A stretch of 64,000 bases of DNA, taken from assembly GCF_014699135.1 (NCBI RefSeq), contig NZ_JACOFT010000003.1, positions 558,001 to 622,000 on the forward strand, written 5' to 3'. The position numbers and the translations under genes are program-made. The notes under the pieces were generated by a model. It made no database searches and had not been told where the DNA came from. It saw only the letters and a program-made list of their open reading frames with translations. Positions 27,344 to 36,003 of the stretch are shown here, piece after piece; the first letter of the stretch is position 1; every line of letters starts with the position of its first letter. The stretch comes from Cognatundibacterium aquatile. Its GTDB lineage: Bacteria; Pseudomonadota; Gammaproteobacteria; Burkholderiales; Burkholderiaceae_D.

Positions 27344-28432
27344 TTATTTACTCTGTAACAGCGCTTTCAGGATTCCTGCTGCCGGGCCCTGATTATTCCA
27401 GGTCTGGGTCAGATCAAGGTCGCCGTTGGTGCTGACGAGGATCAGGATATGGCCGTTTTGGATGTCGAGCAGATTCAGGATGCGCACCCCGGCAATCCAA
27501 CCCTGGCGTTCGACGATGGTGGTCGGTTTGCGTTCATCGGCACCTTTGAACGGATAGACCCAGACGCCGAGCGCGCCGCCGGTGGCATTCGGTTTCAGCA
27601 TGTCAGCACGGGCGGCAGACGACAGCAGTTTGCCTGCAATGAAGGCGCGGTCAAAGGCCAGTAAGTCTTGCAGCGTGCCATACGATGAACCTGCCGCGCC
27701 GTAACTGGCGAAATTCACTTCCGGTTCGGCTTTGCCACCCAAGATGCCGTGCACATGCGTTGGGTTGTCCGGCATCGTGGCGTTGTACATACCAGCGTTT
27801 TTCATACCTGCAAGCTGGAACAGGCGTTTTTGGAGTAATTGGGCAAATGGCTGGCCGCTGATTTTTTCCAGCATCGCGCCGAGCACAAGATAATCGCAGT
27901 TGTTGTAATCAAACGTGCTGCCGGGCGCACTCTTCATTGGCCCTGCGCAGATGCCGCCCGCGAAGGCCTGCATATTGTCGCCCTGATTGGCATTGCGCAT
28001 GTGAAACGTGGGCTCCGCGTTTTCATTGTAAAGGCCGGAATAATGCGTCAACAACTGCCGCAGCGTGATCTGGCGCGCCTGCGGATTCGGATAATCTGGC
28101 CAATACTTTCCCAGCGGCTGATCGAGTTGCAAACGTCCGGCATCCACTTCCTGCATTATCAGAATCGCGGTCATTTGCTTGGTGATCGAGGCGAAACGGA
28201 AAGGGCGTTGCAGATCACCAAAGTCGGTGCTGCTTTTTTGCAGCAAAATTTTATCGCCGCGCGCTGCCAGTATCGCACCGCGGAAACCGCTGGCAAACAA
28301 CTGGCTGGCGGCGGTTTCCAGCGCATCAGGCTGTTTTGCCGCGACATTCTGGGTGGATAGAGAACTCAACAGACTCAGAACGATGAGTGCGCTGCTGCGC
28401 AGGAAGTGACTAAGGTGACAGAGGCGGTACAT
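27344..28432 (-). CDS. Exported serine hydrolase (beta-lactamase / class C PBP family)
   Basis: 362 residues. A signal peptide (about 1-32) is followed by a DD-peptidase/beta-lactamase fold. The SxxK active site is SITK at 82-85 and the YxN motif YNN at 176-178. A canonical KTG is not evident near the end, where WVYPF aligns with the expected region. Periplasmic; esterase or peptidase activity is more likely than drug resistance. GGAG precedes ATG 28432. Confidence 0.85.
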   Translation of the reverse strand: MYRLCHLSHFLRSSALIVLSLLSSLSTQNVAAKQPDALETAASQLFASGFRGAILAARGDKILLQKSSTDFGDLQRPFRFASITKQMTAILIMQEVDAGRLQLDQPLGKYWPDYPNPQARQITLRQLLTHYSGLYNENAEPTFHMRNANQGDNMQAFAGGICAGPMKSAPGSTFDYNNCDYLVLGAMLEKISGQPFAQLLQKRLFQLAGMKNAGMYNATMPDNPTHVHGILGGKAEPEVNFASYGAAGSSYGTLQDLLAFDRAFIAGKLLSSAARADMLKPNATGGALGVWVYPFKGADERKPTTIVERQGWIAGVRILNLLDIQNGHILILVSTNGDLDLTQTWNNQGPAAGILKALLQSK

Positions 28433-28520
28433 GGCTCTACTCCGGGAACAGATCAGAATCTGCAGTGTAACAAATCACGGTAAAAACGGAAGATTGTGCA
28501 GTGCAGGATAGGTGTCGCGA

Positions 28521-28526
28521 TATAAT
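28521..28526 (+). promoter_or_regulatory. Candidate -10 element directly before murJ
   Basis: An exact TATAAT ends 8 bases before the murJ ATG (28535), leaving almost no untranslated leader. No clear -35 and no Shine-Dalgarno sequence. The same layout is seen at murB. Confidence 0.4.
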
Positions 28527-28534
28527 GCCGCACC

Positions 28535-30088
28535 ATGAATTTACTCAAAACTCTTGCTTCTATCAGCGGCATGACGATGTTGTCGCGTATTACAGGCCTG
28601 GCGCGCGACATTCTGATTAACAGCCAGTTCGGTGCGAATGCACTGTCCGATGCATTCAATATCGCGTTCCGTATTCCGAATCTTTTACGCCGTTTATTTG
28701 CCGAAGGCGCGTTTGCGCAAGCTTTTGTGCCGATTCTGGCCGAATATAAAGTCAGGCAGGGCGAAGAAGCGACGAAGGCGTTGGTCGATCATGTCGCGAC
28801 TTTGCTGACCTGGGCTTTGCTGCTGACCTGCGCGGCTGGCATCGTCGGTGCGCCGGTGATTTTATATGTGGCGGCGAACGGTTTGCTTGACCGGCCGGAC
28901 GTATTTAACGCCAGCGTGGTGATGACGCGCATCATGTTCCCTTACATCGGTTTCATGTCGATGGTGGCGCTGGCTGGCGGCATTTTAAATACCTGGCGCG
29001 AATTCAAAATACCGGCTTTTACGCCGGTGATTTATAACCTGACCTCAATCGCGGGATCTTTGTGGCTGTCACGTTTTCTTGAGCAACCTATCTATGCGTT
29101 GGCGATCGCGGTTTTCGTCGGCGGCGTGCTGCAGATGGCGATACAGGTACCGGCTCTGGTCAAAATCGGCATGTTGCCACGCATAGGCTGGCGGCCGCAT
29201 ACCGCATGGCAGGACGAAGGCGTGCGCCGCATCGTGCGCAATATGCTGCCGGCGATATTGGCCGTGTCGGCGTCGCAGATCAGTATTCTGATCAACACCA
29301 GTCTGGCCTCCAAAATGGTTGCTGGCAGCACCAGCTGGCTTGCCAGCGCAGATCGTTTAATGGAATTTCCAACCGCGTTGCTGGGTGTGGCCTTAGGCAC
29401 GATCTTGCTGCCGGGCTTGTCGAAAGCCAATGCCGATGGCGATACCACCGAGTATTCGGCATTGCTGGATTGGGGCTTACGTTTGACTTTCCTACTGGCG
29501 ATGCCCGCTGCCGTGGCGCTGGCAACGATACCCGAAGCGCTGACTGCCACCTTGTTTCACCATGGTAAATTCGATGATCATGCGGTGCAGATGACTTCGC
29601 ATGCCCTGATTTCTTATGGCATCGGTCTGATTGGTCTGATCGTGGTGAAAATTCTGGCACCGGGTTTTTACGCGCGGCAGGATATACGCACGCCAGTCAA
29701 AATCGCGCTGACCGTGATGATCGCAACGCAATTGCTGAATCTGGTGTTTGTGCCTTTGTTCGCGCATGCCGGTCTGGCTTTATCGGTCGGGCTCGGCGCT
29801 TGTGTTAATGCGCTGTTGCTGTTTATCGGCTTGCGTCGCCGCGGTATTTTCCATCCCCAAAAAGGCTGGCTGATGTTTCTGATTAAACTCGCTGCGGCAT
29901 TAATGCTGATGGCCGCGGTATCGTCGTGGATGTCAGATCAGATACCCTGGCTGGCGATGAAACATACGCCGTTGCTGCGCGCCGGTGCTTTGTTCGTGCT
30001 GATACTGATATCGGCGGCGGCGTATTTCGGTGTGCTGGCGGTGATGGGATTCCGTCCGAAAGATTTCAGGAAAACAGCGAAGGTCTGA
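28535..30088 (+). CDS. murJ: Lipid II flippase MurJ
   Basis: 517-residue MATE-like membrane protein of about 14 helices that flips lipid II to the periplasm for peptidoglycan synthesis. The opening (SGMTMLSRITGLARDILI, then AFRIPNLLRRLFAEGAFAQA) is the MurJ signature. The single plausible start is ATG 28535, which lacks a Shine-Dalgarno sequence. It is followed by a strong bidirectional terminator. Confidence 0.96.
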   Translation: MNLLKTLASISGMTMLSRITGLARDILINSQFGANALSDAFNIAFRIPNLLRRLFAEGAFAQAFVPILAEYKVRQGEEATKALVDHVATLLTWALLLTCAAGIVGAPVILYVAANGLLDRPDVFNASVVMTRIMFPYIGFMSMVALAGGILNTWREFKIPAFTPVIYNLTSIAGSLWLSRFLEQPIYALAIAVFVGGVLQMAIQVPALVKIGMLPRIGWRPHTAWQDEGVRRIVRNMLPAILAVSASQISILINTSLASKMVAGSTSWLASADRLMEFPTALLGVALGTILLPGLSKANADGDTTEYSALLDWGLRLTFLLAMPAAVALATIPEALTATLFHHGKFDDHAVQMTSHALISYGIGLIGLIVVKILAPGFYARQDIRTPVKIALTVMIATQLLNLVFVPLFAHAGLALSVGLGACVNALLLFIGLRRRGIFHPQKGWLMFLIKLAAALMLMAAVSSWMSDQIPWLAMKHTPLLRAGALFVLILISAAAYFGVLAVMGFRPKDFRKTAKV

Positions 30089-30104
30089 GTGTTTCTCCGA
30101 TAAT

Positions 30105-30134
30105 AAAAAAGGGATGCCGCGGCATCCCTTTTTT
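30105..30134. terminator. Bidirectional terminator, murJ / ppnP
   Basis: The core GGGATGC-CGCG-GCATCCC stem is extended by six A-T pairs on its outer side, between convergent genes. It works on paper on both strands. Confidence 0.9.
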
Positions 30135-30152
30135 ATTACCTCTGAATACAAC

Positions 30153-30470
30153 TTACACGACGAAATGGCAAACGTAATCAAGAGTTTCCAGCGTTTCAAT
30201 TTCAAAGCTGGAATTGGCTGGCACCTGAAATTGCTGACCGCCTTCATATACTGACCATTCGCTGTCGCCTTTGACGCGGATGCGGCATTTGCCTGCGTTC
30301 AGTTCCATGATTTCAGCCGCGCCTGTATTGAATACCAGGCTGGATGGGAAAATCACGCCTATGGTTTTTTTTGTGCCGTCAGCCAGCAATACTGTGTGGG
30401 AAACACATTTGCCGTCGAAGTAAATATTCGCTTTTTTTACGACGCTGACCTGGTCGAATTGAGTTGTCAT
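30153..30470 (-). CDS. ppnP: Pyrimidine/purine nucleoside phosphorylase PpnP (DUF1255)
   Basis: 105-residue cupin-like enzyme that phosphorolyses several nucleosides. The family core ([46 protein letters not shown]) is intact. The start at 30470 is set by family length; the frame extends upstream into the argG 3' region without support. It follows argG on the same strand after 76 bases. Confidence 0.93.
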   Translation of the reverse strand: MTTQFDQVSVVKKANIYFDGKCVSHTVLLADGTKKTIGVIFPSSLVFNTGAAEIMELNAGKCRIRVKGDSEWSVYEGGQQFQVPANSSFEIETLETLDYVCHFVV

Positions 30471-30546
30471 GTTGTTCTGTTCCAAAAAAACAGCCCGCAT
30501 AAAAAGCGGGCTGAGATGCATTGATAAAAGCGGGTGTATTTCCTGA

Positions 30547-31779
30547 TTACTGACCGCGTTTTGCGCGGGCATTTGCTGCAATACGCATACGCAATGCGTT
30601 GAGCTTGATGAAGCCACCAGCATCCGCCTGGTTGTAAGCGCCGCCGTCTTCATCAAAAGTAGCAATGTTCATGTCGAACAGAGAATCTGTTTTGGAATCA
30701 CGCGATACGGTGATCACATTGCCTTTGTACAGCTTGACGCGTACCCAGCCATTGACCGTTTGTTGTGTCTGATCGATCAGGGTTTGCAGAGCGATACGCT
30801 CTGGCGCCCACCAGTAGCCGTTGTAAATCATGCTGGCGTAACGTGGCATCAGATCATCTTTCAGATGCGCGACTTCGCGATCTAGTGTGATCGATTCAAT
30901 CGCACGGTGCGCACGCAGCATGATGGTGCCGCCTGGCGTTTCGTAGCAACCACGGGATTTCATACCGACATAACGGTTTTCCACCAGATCGAGACGACCG
31001 ATACCGTGTTTACCACCCAGACGGTTTAATTCAGTCAGCACCGCTGCTGGCGACAAGCGCTTGCCGTTCAGGGCGACGATGTCACCGCGCTCGAATTCGA
31101 TGTCCAGATATTCTGGTGCATCTGGTGCTGCTTCCGGGCTGACTGTCCAGCGCCACATCGATTCTTCTGCTTCAGCACTTGGGTTTTCAAGGTGGCGACC
31201 TTCAAAACTGATGTGCAATAAATTCGCATCCATCGAATACGGTGCGCCGCCATTTTTGTGTTTCTGGTCGATTTCTATGCCTGCGTCTTCTGCATATTTC
31301 ATCAGTTTTTCGCGGGACAATAAATCCCATTCACGCCATGGTGCAATGATCTTCACGCCCGGCATCAGCGCATAAGCACCGAGTTCGAAACGCACCTGAT
31401 CGTTGCCTTTGCCAGTCGCACCATGCGAGATCGCATCGGCACCGGTTTCTTTAGCGATTTCGATCAGGCGTTTGGCGATCAGCGGACGGGCAATCGATGT
31501 GCCGAGCAGATATTCACCTTCGTAAATCGTATTGGCGCGGAACATAGGGAAAACGAAATCGCGCACGAACTCTTCACGCACGTCATCGATATAAATGTTT
31601 TCTGGCTTAATGCCGAATTTGATCGCTTTGGCACGTGCCGGTTCCAGCTCTTCACCCTGGCCCAGATCGGCAGTGAAGGTCACGATTTCGCATTGATAAT
31701 TGTCTTGCAGCCATTTCAGTATGACTGAGGTATCCAGACCGCCGGAATAGGCGAGGACGACTTTTTTAATATCGCTCAT
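30547..31779 (-). CDS. argG: Argininosuccinate synthase
   Basis: ATP-dependent condensation of citrulline and aspartate in arginine biosynthesis. 410 residues. N-terminal PP-loop [17 protein letters not shown], then [15 protein letters not shown] and [18 protein letters not shown] are family blocks. A GAAAG precedes ATG 31779. argF lies directly upstream with a 48-base gap, so the two are probably one operon. Confidence 0.97.
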   Translation of the reverse strand: MSDIKKVVLAYSGGLDTSVILKWLQDNYQCEIVTFTADLGQGEELEPARAKAIKFGIKPENIYIDDVREEFVRDFVFPMFRANTIYEGEYLLGTSIARPLIAKRLIEIAKETGADAISHGATGKGNDQVRFELGAYALMPGVKIIAPWREWDLLSREKLMKYAEDAGIEIDQKHKNGGAPYSMDANLLHISFEGRHLENPSAEAEESMWRWTVSPEAAPDAPEYLDIEFERGDIVALNGKRLSPAAVLTELNRLGGKHGIGRLDLVENRYVGMKSRGCYETPGGTIMLRAHRAIESITLDREVAHLKDDLMPRYASMIYNGYWWAPERIALQTLIDQTQQTVNGWVRVKLYKGNVITVSRDSKTDSLFDMNIATFDEDGGAYNQADAGGFIKLNALRMRIAANARAKRGQ

Positions 31780-31827
31780 AGTGTGCTTTCAAAATGTCTA
31801 TTTAAAACGGTGTGTGCTTGATCCGGC

Positions 31828-32742
31828 TTAGCTGATTTCGCCAACAACCAGATATTCTAATAAAGCTTTTTGTACGTGCAGACGGTTTTCTGCTTCATCC
31901 CAGACCACAGACTGCGGGCCATCGATCACGCCAGCTGATACTTCTTCGCCGCGATGAGCAGGCAGACAGTGCATGAACAGCGCATCCGTATTGGCGCGAG
32001 CCATTTTTTCTTCATCCACAATCCAGCCGTCAAATGCTTGCAGACGCGCCTGATTTTCGGCTTCGTAACCCATGCTGGTCCAGACATCGGTATTCACCAG
32101 ATCAACGCCGGCACAGGCATCGGATGGATTGTCGAACAAGGTGTACTGCGACGGATCTGCGCTGACCAGCGACATATCCATGTCATAGCCTTTGGGTGTC
32201 GAAATATGCAGATGGAAATTGAATATCTGGGCGGCTTGCAGCCACGAATACAGCATGTTGTTCGCGTCACCTATCCATGCGACTTTTTTGCTCGTGATAG
32301 AACCGCGATGTTCGATGTAGGTGAACACGTCGGCCAGAACCTGACACGGATGGTGCTGGTTGGTTAAACCATTGACGACAGGGACGCGCGAATTGGCGGC
32401 GAATTTTTCTATCATTTCTTGTTCGAATGTGCGGATCATGATGATGTCGCACATCCGGGACATGACCTGACCTGCGTCTTCAACAGGTTCGCCGCGACCA
32501 AGCTGACTGTCACGCGTATTCAGATAAATTGCCGCGCCGCCGAGCTGATGCATGCCAGCTTCAAATGACAGACGGGTACGGGTGGAATTTTTCTCGAAAA
32601 CCATCACCAGCGTTCTGTCGAGCAGAGGGTGATAGGTCTGATAAGCTTTGAACCGTTGTTTGATGATGCGCGCACGTTGCATCACATATTCAAATTCGGT
32701 CAGCGTGAAATCGGAAAATTGCAGGAAGTGTTTGATAGCCAT
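31828..32742 (-). CDS. argF: Ornithine carbamoyltransferase
   Basis: Makes citrulline from ornithine and carbamoyl phosphate. 304 residues. Carbamoyl-phosphate motif EKNSTRTRLSFE, then HPCQVLADVFT and the ornithine-binding MHCLPAHRGEE are present. ATG 32742 (MAIKHFLQF) is chosen; a TTG at 32760 would lie inside a hairpin. There is no Shine-Dalgarno sequence. Instead a strong stem-loop ends 9 bases before the ATG, followed by a U-rich stretch. Confidence 0.95.
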   Translation of the reverse strand: MAIKHFLQFSDFTLTEFEYVMQRARIIKQRFKAYQTYHPLLDRTLVMVFEKNSTRTRLSFEAGMHQLGGAAIYLNTRDSQLGRGEPVEDAGQVMSRMCDIIMIRTFEQEMIEKFAANSRVPVVNGLTNQHHPCQVLADVFTYIEHRGSITSKKVAWIGDANNMLYSWLQAAQIFNFHLHISTPKGYDMDMSLVSADPSQYTLFDNPSDACAGVDLVNTDVWTSMGYEAENQARLQAFDGWIVDEEKMARANTDALFMHCLPAHRGEEVSAGVIDGPQSVVWDEAENRLHVQKALLEYLVVGEIS

Positions 32743-32751
32743 AAATAAAAC

Positions 32752-32798
32752 CGGCAGCAAGTGAGCTTGCTGCCGCCTGTTATAACTGCTTCATTATA
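32752..32798 (-). promoter_or_regulatory. argF leader: -10 element and terminator-like hairpin
   Basis: On the minus strand a TATAAT (32798-32793) is followed by a perfect 10-bp stem with a 4-base loop (32775-32752), then GTTTTATTT and the argF ATG. The hairpin plus U-rich tract looks like an intrinsic terminator placed in the leader, which suggests attenuation or occlusion of the start codon. No -35 match was found. Confidence 0.55.
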
Positions 32799-33136
32799 AA
32801 GGATTAAAGCGGCTTTCCCATATTAAATTCAGAAGATGACGGGTTTGAAAATTAATTTGTGGGCGCTTTTGACATTTATTTGCGAAAAATCAGCTTTGTT
32901 GTTGCGATATTGAAATGTTGTTTGATTGCGTGCGGAATTGTTAATTTTCGTGAATTAGTAAAAAAAAGTAACTCTACTTGATAATCTTATTGTTCTGACA
33001 TCATTGGTTCTCGGTAAGCTATTTATAATGCCTCTGATTGTAGAATTTGTTTCTTCAGAGAATTTGTCGTTAATCTGACTGGCATTTGAGCTGGCAGATC
33101 ATTTGTATTGAACAACATTTACCCGGATTAATTATT
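32799..33136. other. A/T-rich gap between argF and the acetylation genes
   Basis: A divergent control region of about 340 bases. It holds long A/T runs and a TATAAT at 33024-33029 facing the SGNH gene, with only a poor -35. No ORF or RNA gene is recognised. Confidence 0.4.
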
Positions 33137-33796
33137 ATGAGTGCACTTTTAGCCGGACTGACCGTCCTGATTATTGGCGATAGCCATATGTCCACACCTG
33201 ATTATCTGATCACGACTTTGCACGATGATCTGATGAATAAAGGTGCCGTCGTCTATTCTTTCGGTGCCTGCGGCGTCGCCGCCGGTGACTGGATGGTAAA
33301 GAGCCAGTCTTCTTGCGGCGGTGCTGTTCGTCTGAAAGATGGTCCGGTTGAAGTGAAAACCGGGCAGGATGCAATGACGCGTCCGTTCAATGAACTGGTC
33401 AAAACCTACAAACCAAATCTGGTGGTTGTGGTGAATGGCGATACGATGGCGTCGTATTCTCAGCCAGAACTGCAAAAAAACTGGGTCTGGCAACAGGTTT
33501 CCCGTCTGACTAAAGGCGTCAAAAATAACAATGTGAGTTGCGTCTGGGTTGGCCCGGCCTGGGGTACTGAAGGCGGCAAATTCAATAAAACTTATGCCCG
33601 TGCCAAAGAAATGTCTGGTTACCTGTCTGAGATCGTGGCGCCATGCACTTATATCGATTCACTCAGCCTGTCTAAACCTGGCGAATGGGGCACGATTGAC
33701 GGTCAGCATTTCGACGGTGCTGGCTATAAATCCTGGGGCAGTGCGATCGGTAATGCGATCGCCACACCTGCGATTCTGAATTCAATCAAACGTTAA
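33137..33796 (+). CDS. SGNH-fold protein of a polysaccharide acetylation set (WssF-like position)
   Basis: 219 residues. The SGNH/GDSL blocks are GDSH (Ser16) and DGQHFDG (Asp188, His191), so the catalytic triad looks complete. Only about 8 hydrophobic residues precede the first strand, so no normal signal peptide is seen. A TTG further upstream (33086) would lengthen the protein but gives no export signal either. It leads a run with AlgF-, AlgI- and AlgJ/X-like genes, the order of wssFGHI in Pseudomonas fluorescens. Its role in acetyl transfer or removal is inference. Confidence 0.75.
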   Translation: MSALLAGLTVLIIGDSHMSTPDYLITTLHDDLMNKGAVVYSFGACGVAAGDWMVKSQSSCGGAVRLKDGPVEVKTGQDAMTRPFNELVKTYKPNLVVVVNGDTMASYSQPELQKNWVWQQVSRLTKGVKNNNVSCVWVGPAWGTEGGKFNKTYARAKEMSGYLSEIVAPCTYIDSLSLSKPGEWGTIDGQHFDGAGYKSWGSAIGNAIATPAILNSIKR

Positions 33797-33813
33797 TATC
33801 CAGATTGACCGGC

Positions 33814-33855
33814 CGTGCGCCACCAGATTTTTATCTGTGGCGCACGGGTGTTTTT
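33814..33855 (+). terminator. Intrinsic terminator inside the acetylation cluster
   Basis: Ten-bp stem CGTGCGCCAC / GTGGCGCACG with further inner pairs, followed after a few bases by five T. It separates the SGNH gene from the three downstream genes and may lower their expression. Confidence 0.75.
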
Positions 33856-33919
33856 GGCTGGCATGATGCCTGTTTGTATTGTCGGCTTTGTCTTTGACCG
33901 CATAGACTGATTCATCAAA

Positions 33920-34576
33920 ATGAAAAAAATTATCCTTACTTGCCTGGCTTCCGTCTTGTCTCTGAGCGCTTACGCAGATAATCCTTTGTATGAAACCGGA
34001 CCTGGTCAGGATTCATCCTTCGTGCGCTTTTTGAATGCCAGCAGCGATAAGGCCGTTGTCGTCAACGGCGCCGCTAAAGTGAGTCTGGATGTTAAAAATG
34101 AGAGCCGTGTTTCGCGGTTTTATCCGGTCAAGGCCGGCGATAAACTGAAGGCCAGTGTGCAAGTCGGTGCCGCTAAAACCAATGTGGAAGTTGTGGCGAA
34201 GCCGGGTGAATTTATTACTGTCACCATCCTGAATAAAGGAACGGCGCTTGAAAGTATGCTGGTGCGCGAAGCGCCAACCGATTTCAATGCCATGCGTTCT
34301 TCTATTTCTCTGATGAATGTCGATAGCAGTTGCGCTGCCGCCTCGCTGACGGGGGGCGCCAAGGCCGCGACGATTTTTGAAGGCGTTAAACCAGCCACAA
34401 CACAACGCCGTCTGGTGAACCCAGTGGCGCTCACAGTGCAGGCGAATTGTGGCACTGACGCTGCCGGTGCAGCGGTCGATATGTCGCAATTGCAAGCGGG
34501 TGAACGCTACAGCATTATCGTGATTCCTGCGAAAAAAGGTCGTCAGACTTTTTTTGTACGCGATTCCACTTCCTGA
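33920..34576 (+). CDS. AlgF-like periplasmic O-acetylation protein
   Basis: 218 residues with a clear signal peptide (...SLSAYA). The mature part resembles AlgF/WssG: the opening YETGPGQDSSFVRFLNAS, beta-rich repeats, and the end RYSIIVIPAKKGRQTFFVRD. AlgF is an essential accessory factor passing acetyl groups to exported polysaccharide. Here it is followed 20 bases later by the MBOAT gene. The similarity is judged by eye, so I leave the symbol blank. Confidence 0.8.
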   Translation: MKKIILTCLASVLSLSAYADNPLYETGPGQDSSFVRFLNASSDKAVVVNGAAKVSLDVKNESRVSRFYPVKAGDKLKASVQVGAAKTNVEVVAKPGEFITVTILNKGTALESMLVREAPTDFNAMRSSISLMNVDSSCAAASLTGGAKAATIFEGVKPATTQRRLVNPVALTVQANCGTDAAGAAVDMSQLQAGERYSIIVIPAKKGRQTFFVRDSTS

Positions 34577-34596
34577 TCTGAATCAGGATTTTTCTC

Positions 34597-35994
34597 ATGG
34601 TATTCGCTTCTCTTGAGTTTCTGACGCTATTTCTGCCTCTGTTTTTTGCGCTGTATCTGGTCACCCCGCAGCAGTATCGCAATCACACTTTGTTGTTTGG
34701 CAGCTGGTTGTTTTATGCATGGTGGACGCCTAAATTTCTGCTGTTGATTATTGCGCTGACCATCCTTGCATGGGGTGCTGCGATCCTGATTGACCGAACC
34801 AATGATGAACGCCTGAAAACACGACTGATGGCGGCAACCATAGTGTTGAATCTGGCGTCGCTGGTCTGGTACAAATACACCAACATGGTGGTGTCGTCGC
34901 TCAACACCATACTCACGGGGCGGCAGATGCCCGTCATACCGTGGGAAAACCTGATGCTGCCGATAGGCTTGTCGTTCACGGTATTACATGCGATTTCGTA
35001 TATCGTGGATGTGCGTCGCAAGACCGTACCCGCACAGTACAGCTTTATTTCTTTCAGTGCGTATATGGCGATGTTCCCGCATCTGATTGCCGGCCCCATC
35101 GTCCGTTATAAAGTGATCGACAAAGAACTGCGCGAACGTGTTTTTTCATTTGAAAAATTCACGCTTGGCGCACGTCGTTTCATGATTGGTTTTTCGATGA
35201 AGGTCTTGATTGCCGATACGCTGGCACCGGTGGTGGCACTGGCGTTTGGCTTGAAAAATCCCGGCTTTGGCGATGCCTGGGTTGGCTGTATTGCCTATAC
35301 GTTTCAACTGTATTTTGATTTCGCCGGTTATAGCGCAATGGCGATTGGCCTTGGGCTGATGCTGGGTTTTCATTTTGAGGAAAATTTCAATAACCCGTAT
35401 CTTGCGGTGTCGATACAGGATTTCTGGCGGCGCTGGCACATGACCCTGTCGTCATGGTTACGGGATTATCTTTACATCAGCCTCGGCGGTAATCGCCAGG
35501 GAAAAATCCGCACCTATGTGAATCTGATGCTGACGATGGCAATCGGTGGTTTATGGCATGGCGGTGATAACTGGAATTATCTGATCTGGGGCATCATTCA
35601 CGGTAGCGCACTGTGCTGTGATCGCGCTTTTACTCAACGTGGCTGGTCTATGCCCAATTTTGCTTCGCGCAGCCTGACTTTGTTGGCGGTGATGTTTGCC
35701 TGGACGATCTTCCGTGCCGCAGGTTTCGACAATGCGCTCGACATGTGGGCGGGACAACTTGGTTTAAACGGTATGAGTATCGGTGATGAAATCATTCTGG
35801 CTTTGCGTCCCGGTATTTTGCTGACCTTTGTGATAGGTCTGATTTGCGTGGTTTATCCTGCGACCCGGATAGCGAAACAGGGCGGTCTCGGTATTATGAG
35901 CTGGAGTATGGTCTGGCCAGTACTTACCTTTGCTTATGCAGTGATCGTACTGGCAGGGCAAAAGGCAATTCCATTTTTGTACTTCCAGTTTTAA
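34597..35994 (+). CDS. MBOAT membrane O-acyltransferase (AlgI/WssH-like)
   Basis: 465 residues, about 10-12 membrane helices. The MBOAT signature includes NFNNPYLAVSIQDFWRRWHM, WLRDYLYISLGGNRQG and the catalytic histidine in GGLWHGG (His321). It moves acetyl groups from a cytoplasmic donor across the membrane for transfer to a polysaccharide. The neighbours point to WssH (acetylated cellulose) or AlgI (alginate). No alginate polymerase genes are present, whereas bcs genes lie 24 kb away. Confidence 0.92.
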   Translation: MVFASLEFLTLFLPLFFALYLVTPQQYRNHTLLFGSWLFYAWWTPKFLLLIIALTILAWGAAILIDRTNDERLKTRLMAATIVLNLASLVWYKYTNMVVSSLNTILTGRQMPVIPWENLMLPIGLSFTVLHAISYIVDVRRKTVPAQYSFISFSAYMAMFPHLIAGPIVRYKVIDKELRERVFSFEKFTLGARRFMIGFSMKVLIADTLAPVVALAFGLKNPGFGDAWVGCIAYTFQLYFDFAGYSAMAIGLGLMLGFHFEENFNNPYLAVSIQDFWRRWHMTLSSWLRDYLYISLGGNRQGKIRTYVNLMLTMAIGGLWHGGDNWNYLIWGIIHGSALCCDRAFTQRGWSMPNFASRSLTLLAVMFAWTIFRAAGFDNALDMWAGQLGLNGMSIGDEIILALRPGILLTFVIGLICVVYPATRIAKQGGLGIMSWSMVWPVLTFAYAVIVLAGQKAIPFLYFQF

Positions 35995-36003
35995 GAGGAA
36001 AAC

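Noticed and set aside
27344-28432. Calling the serine hydrolase an antibiotic-resistance beta-lactamase
   Set aside because: SxxK and YxN are present but a clear KTG motif is not, and the family includes many esterases and peptidases.
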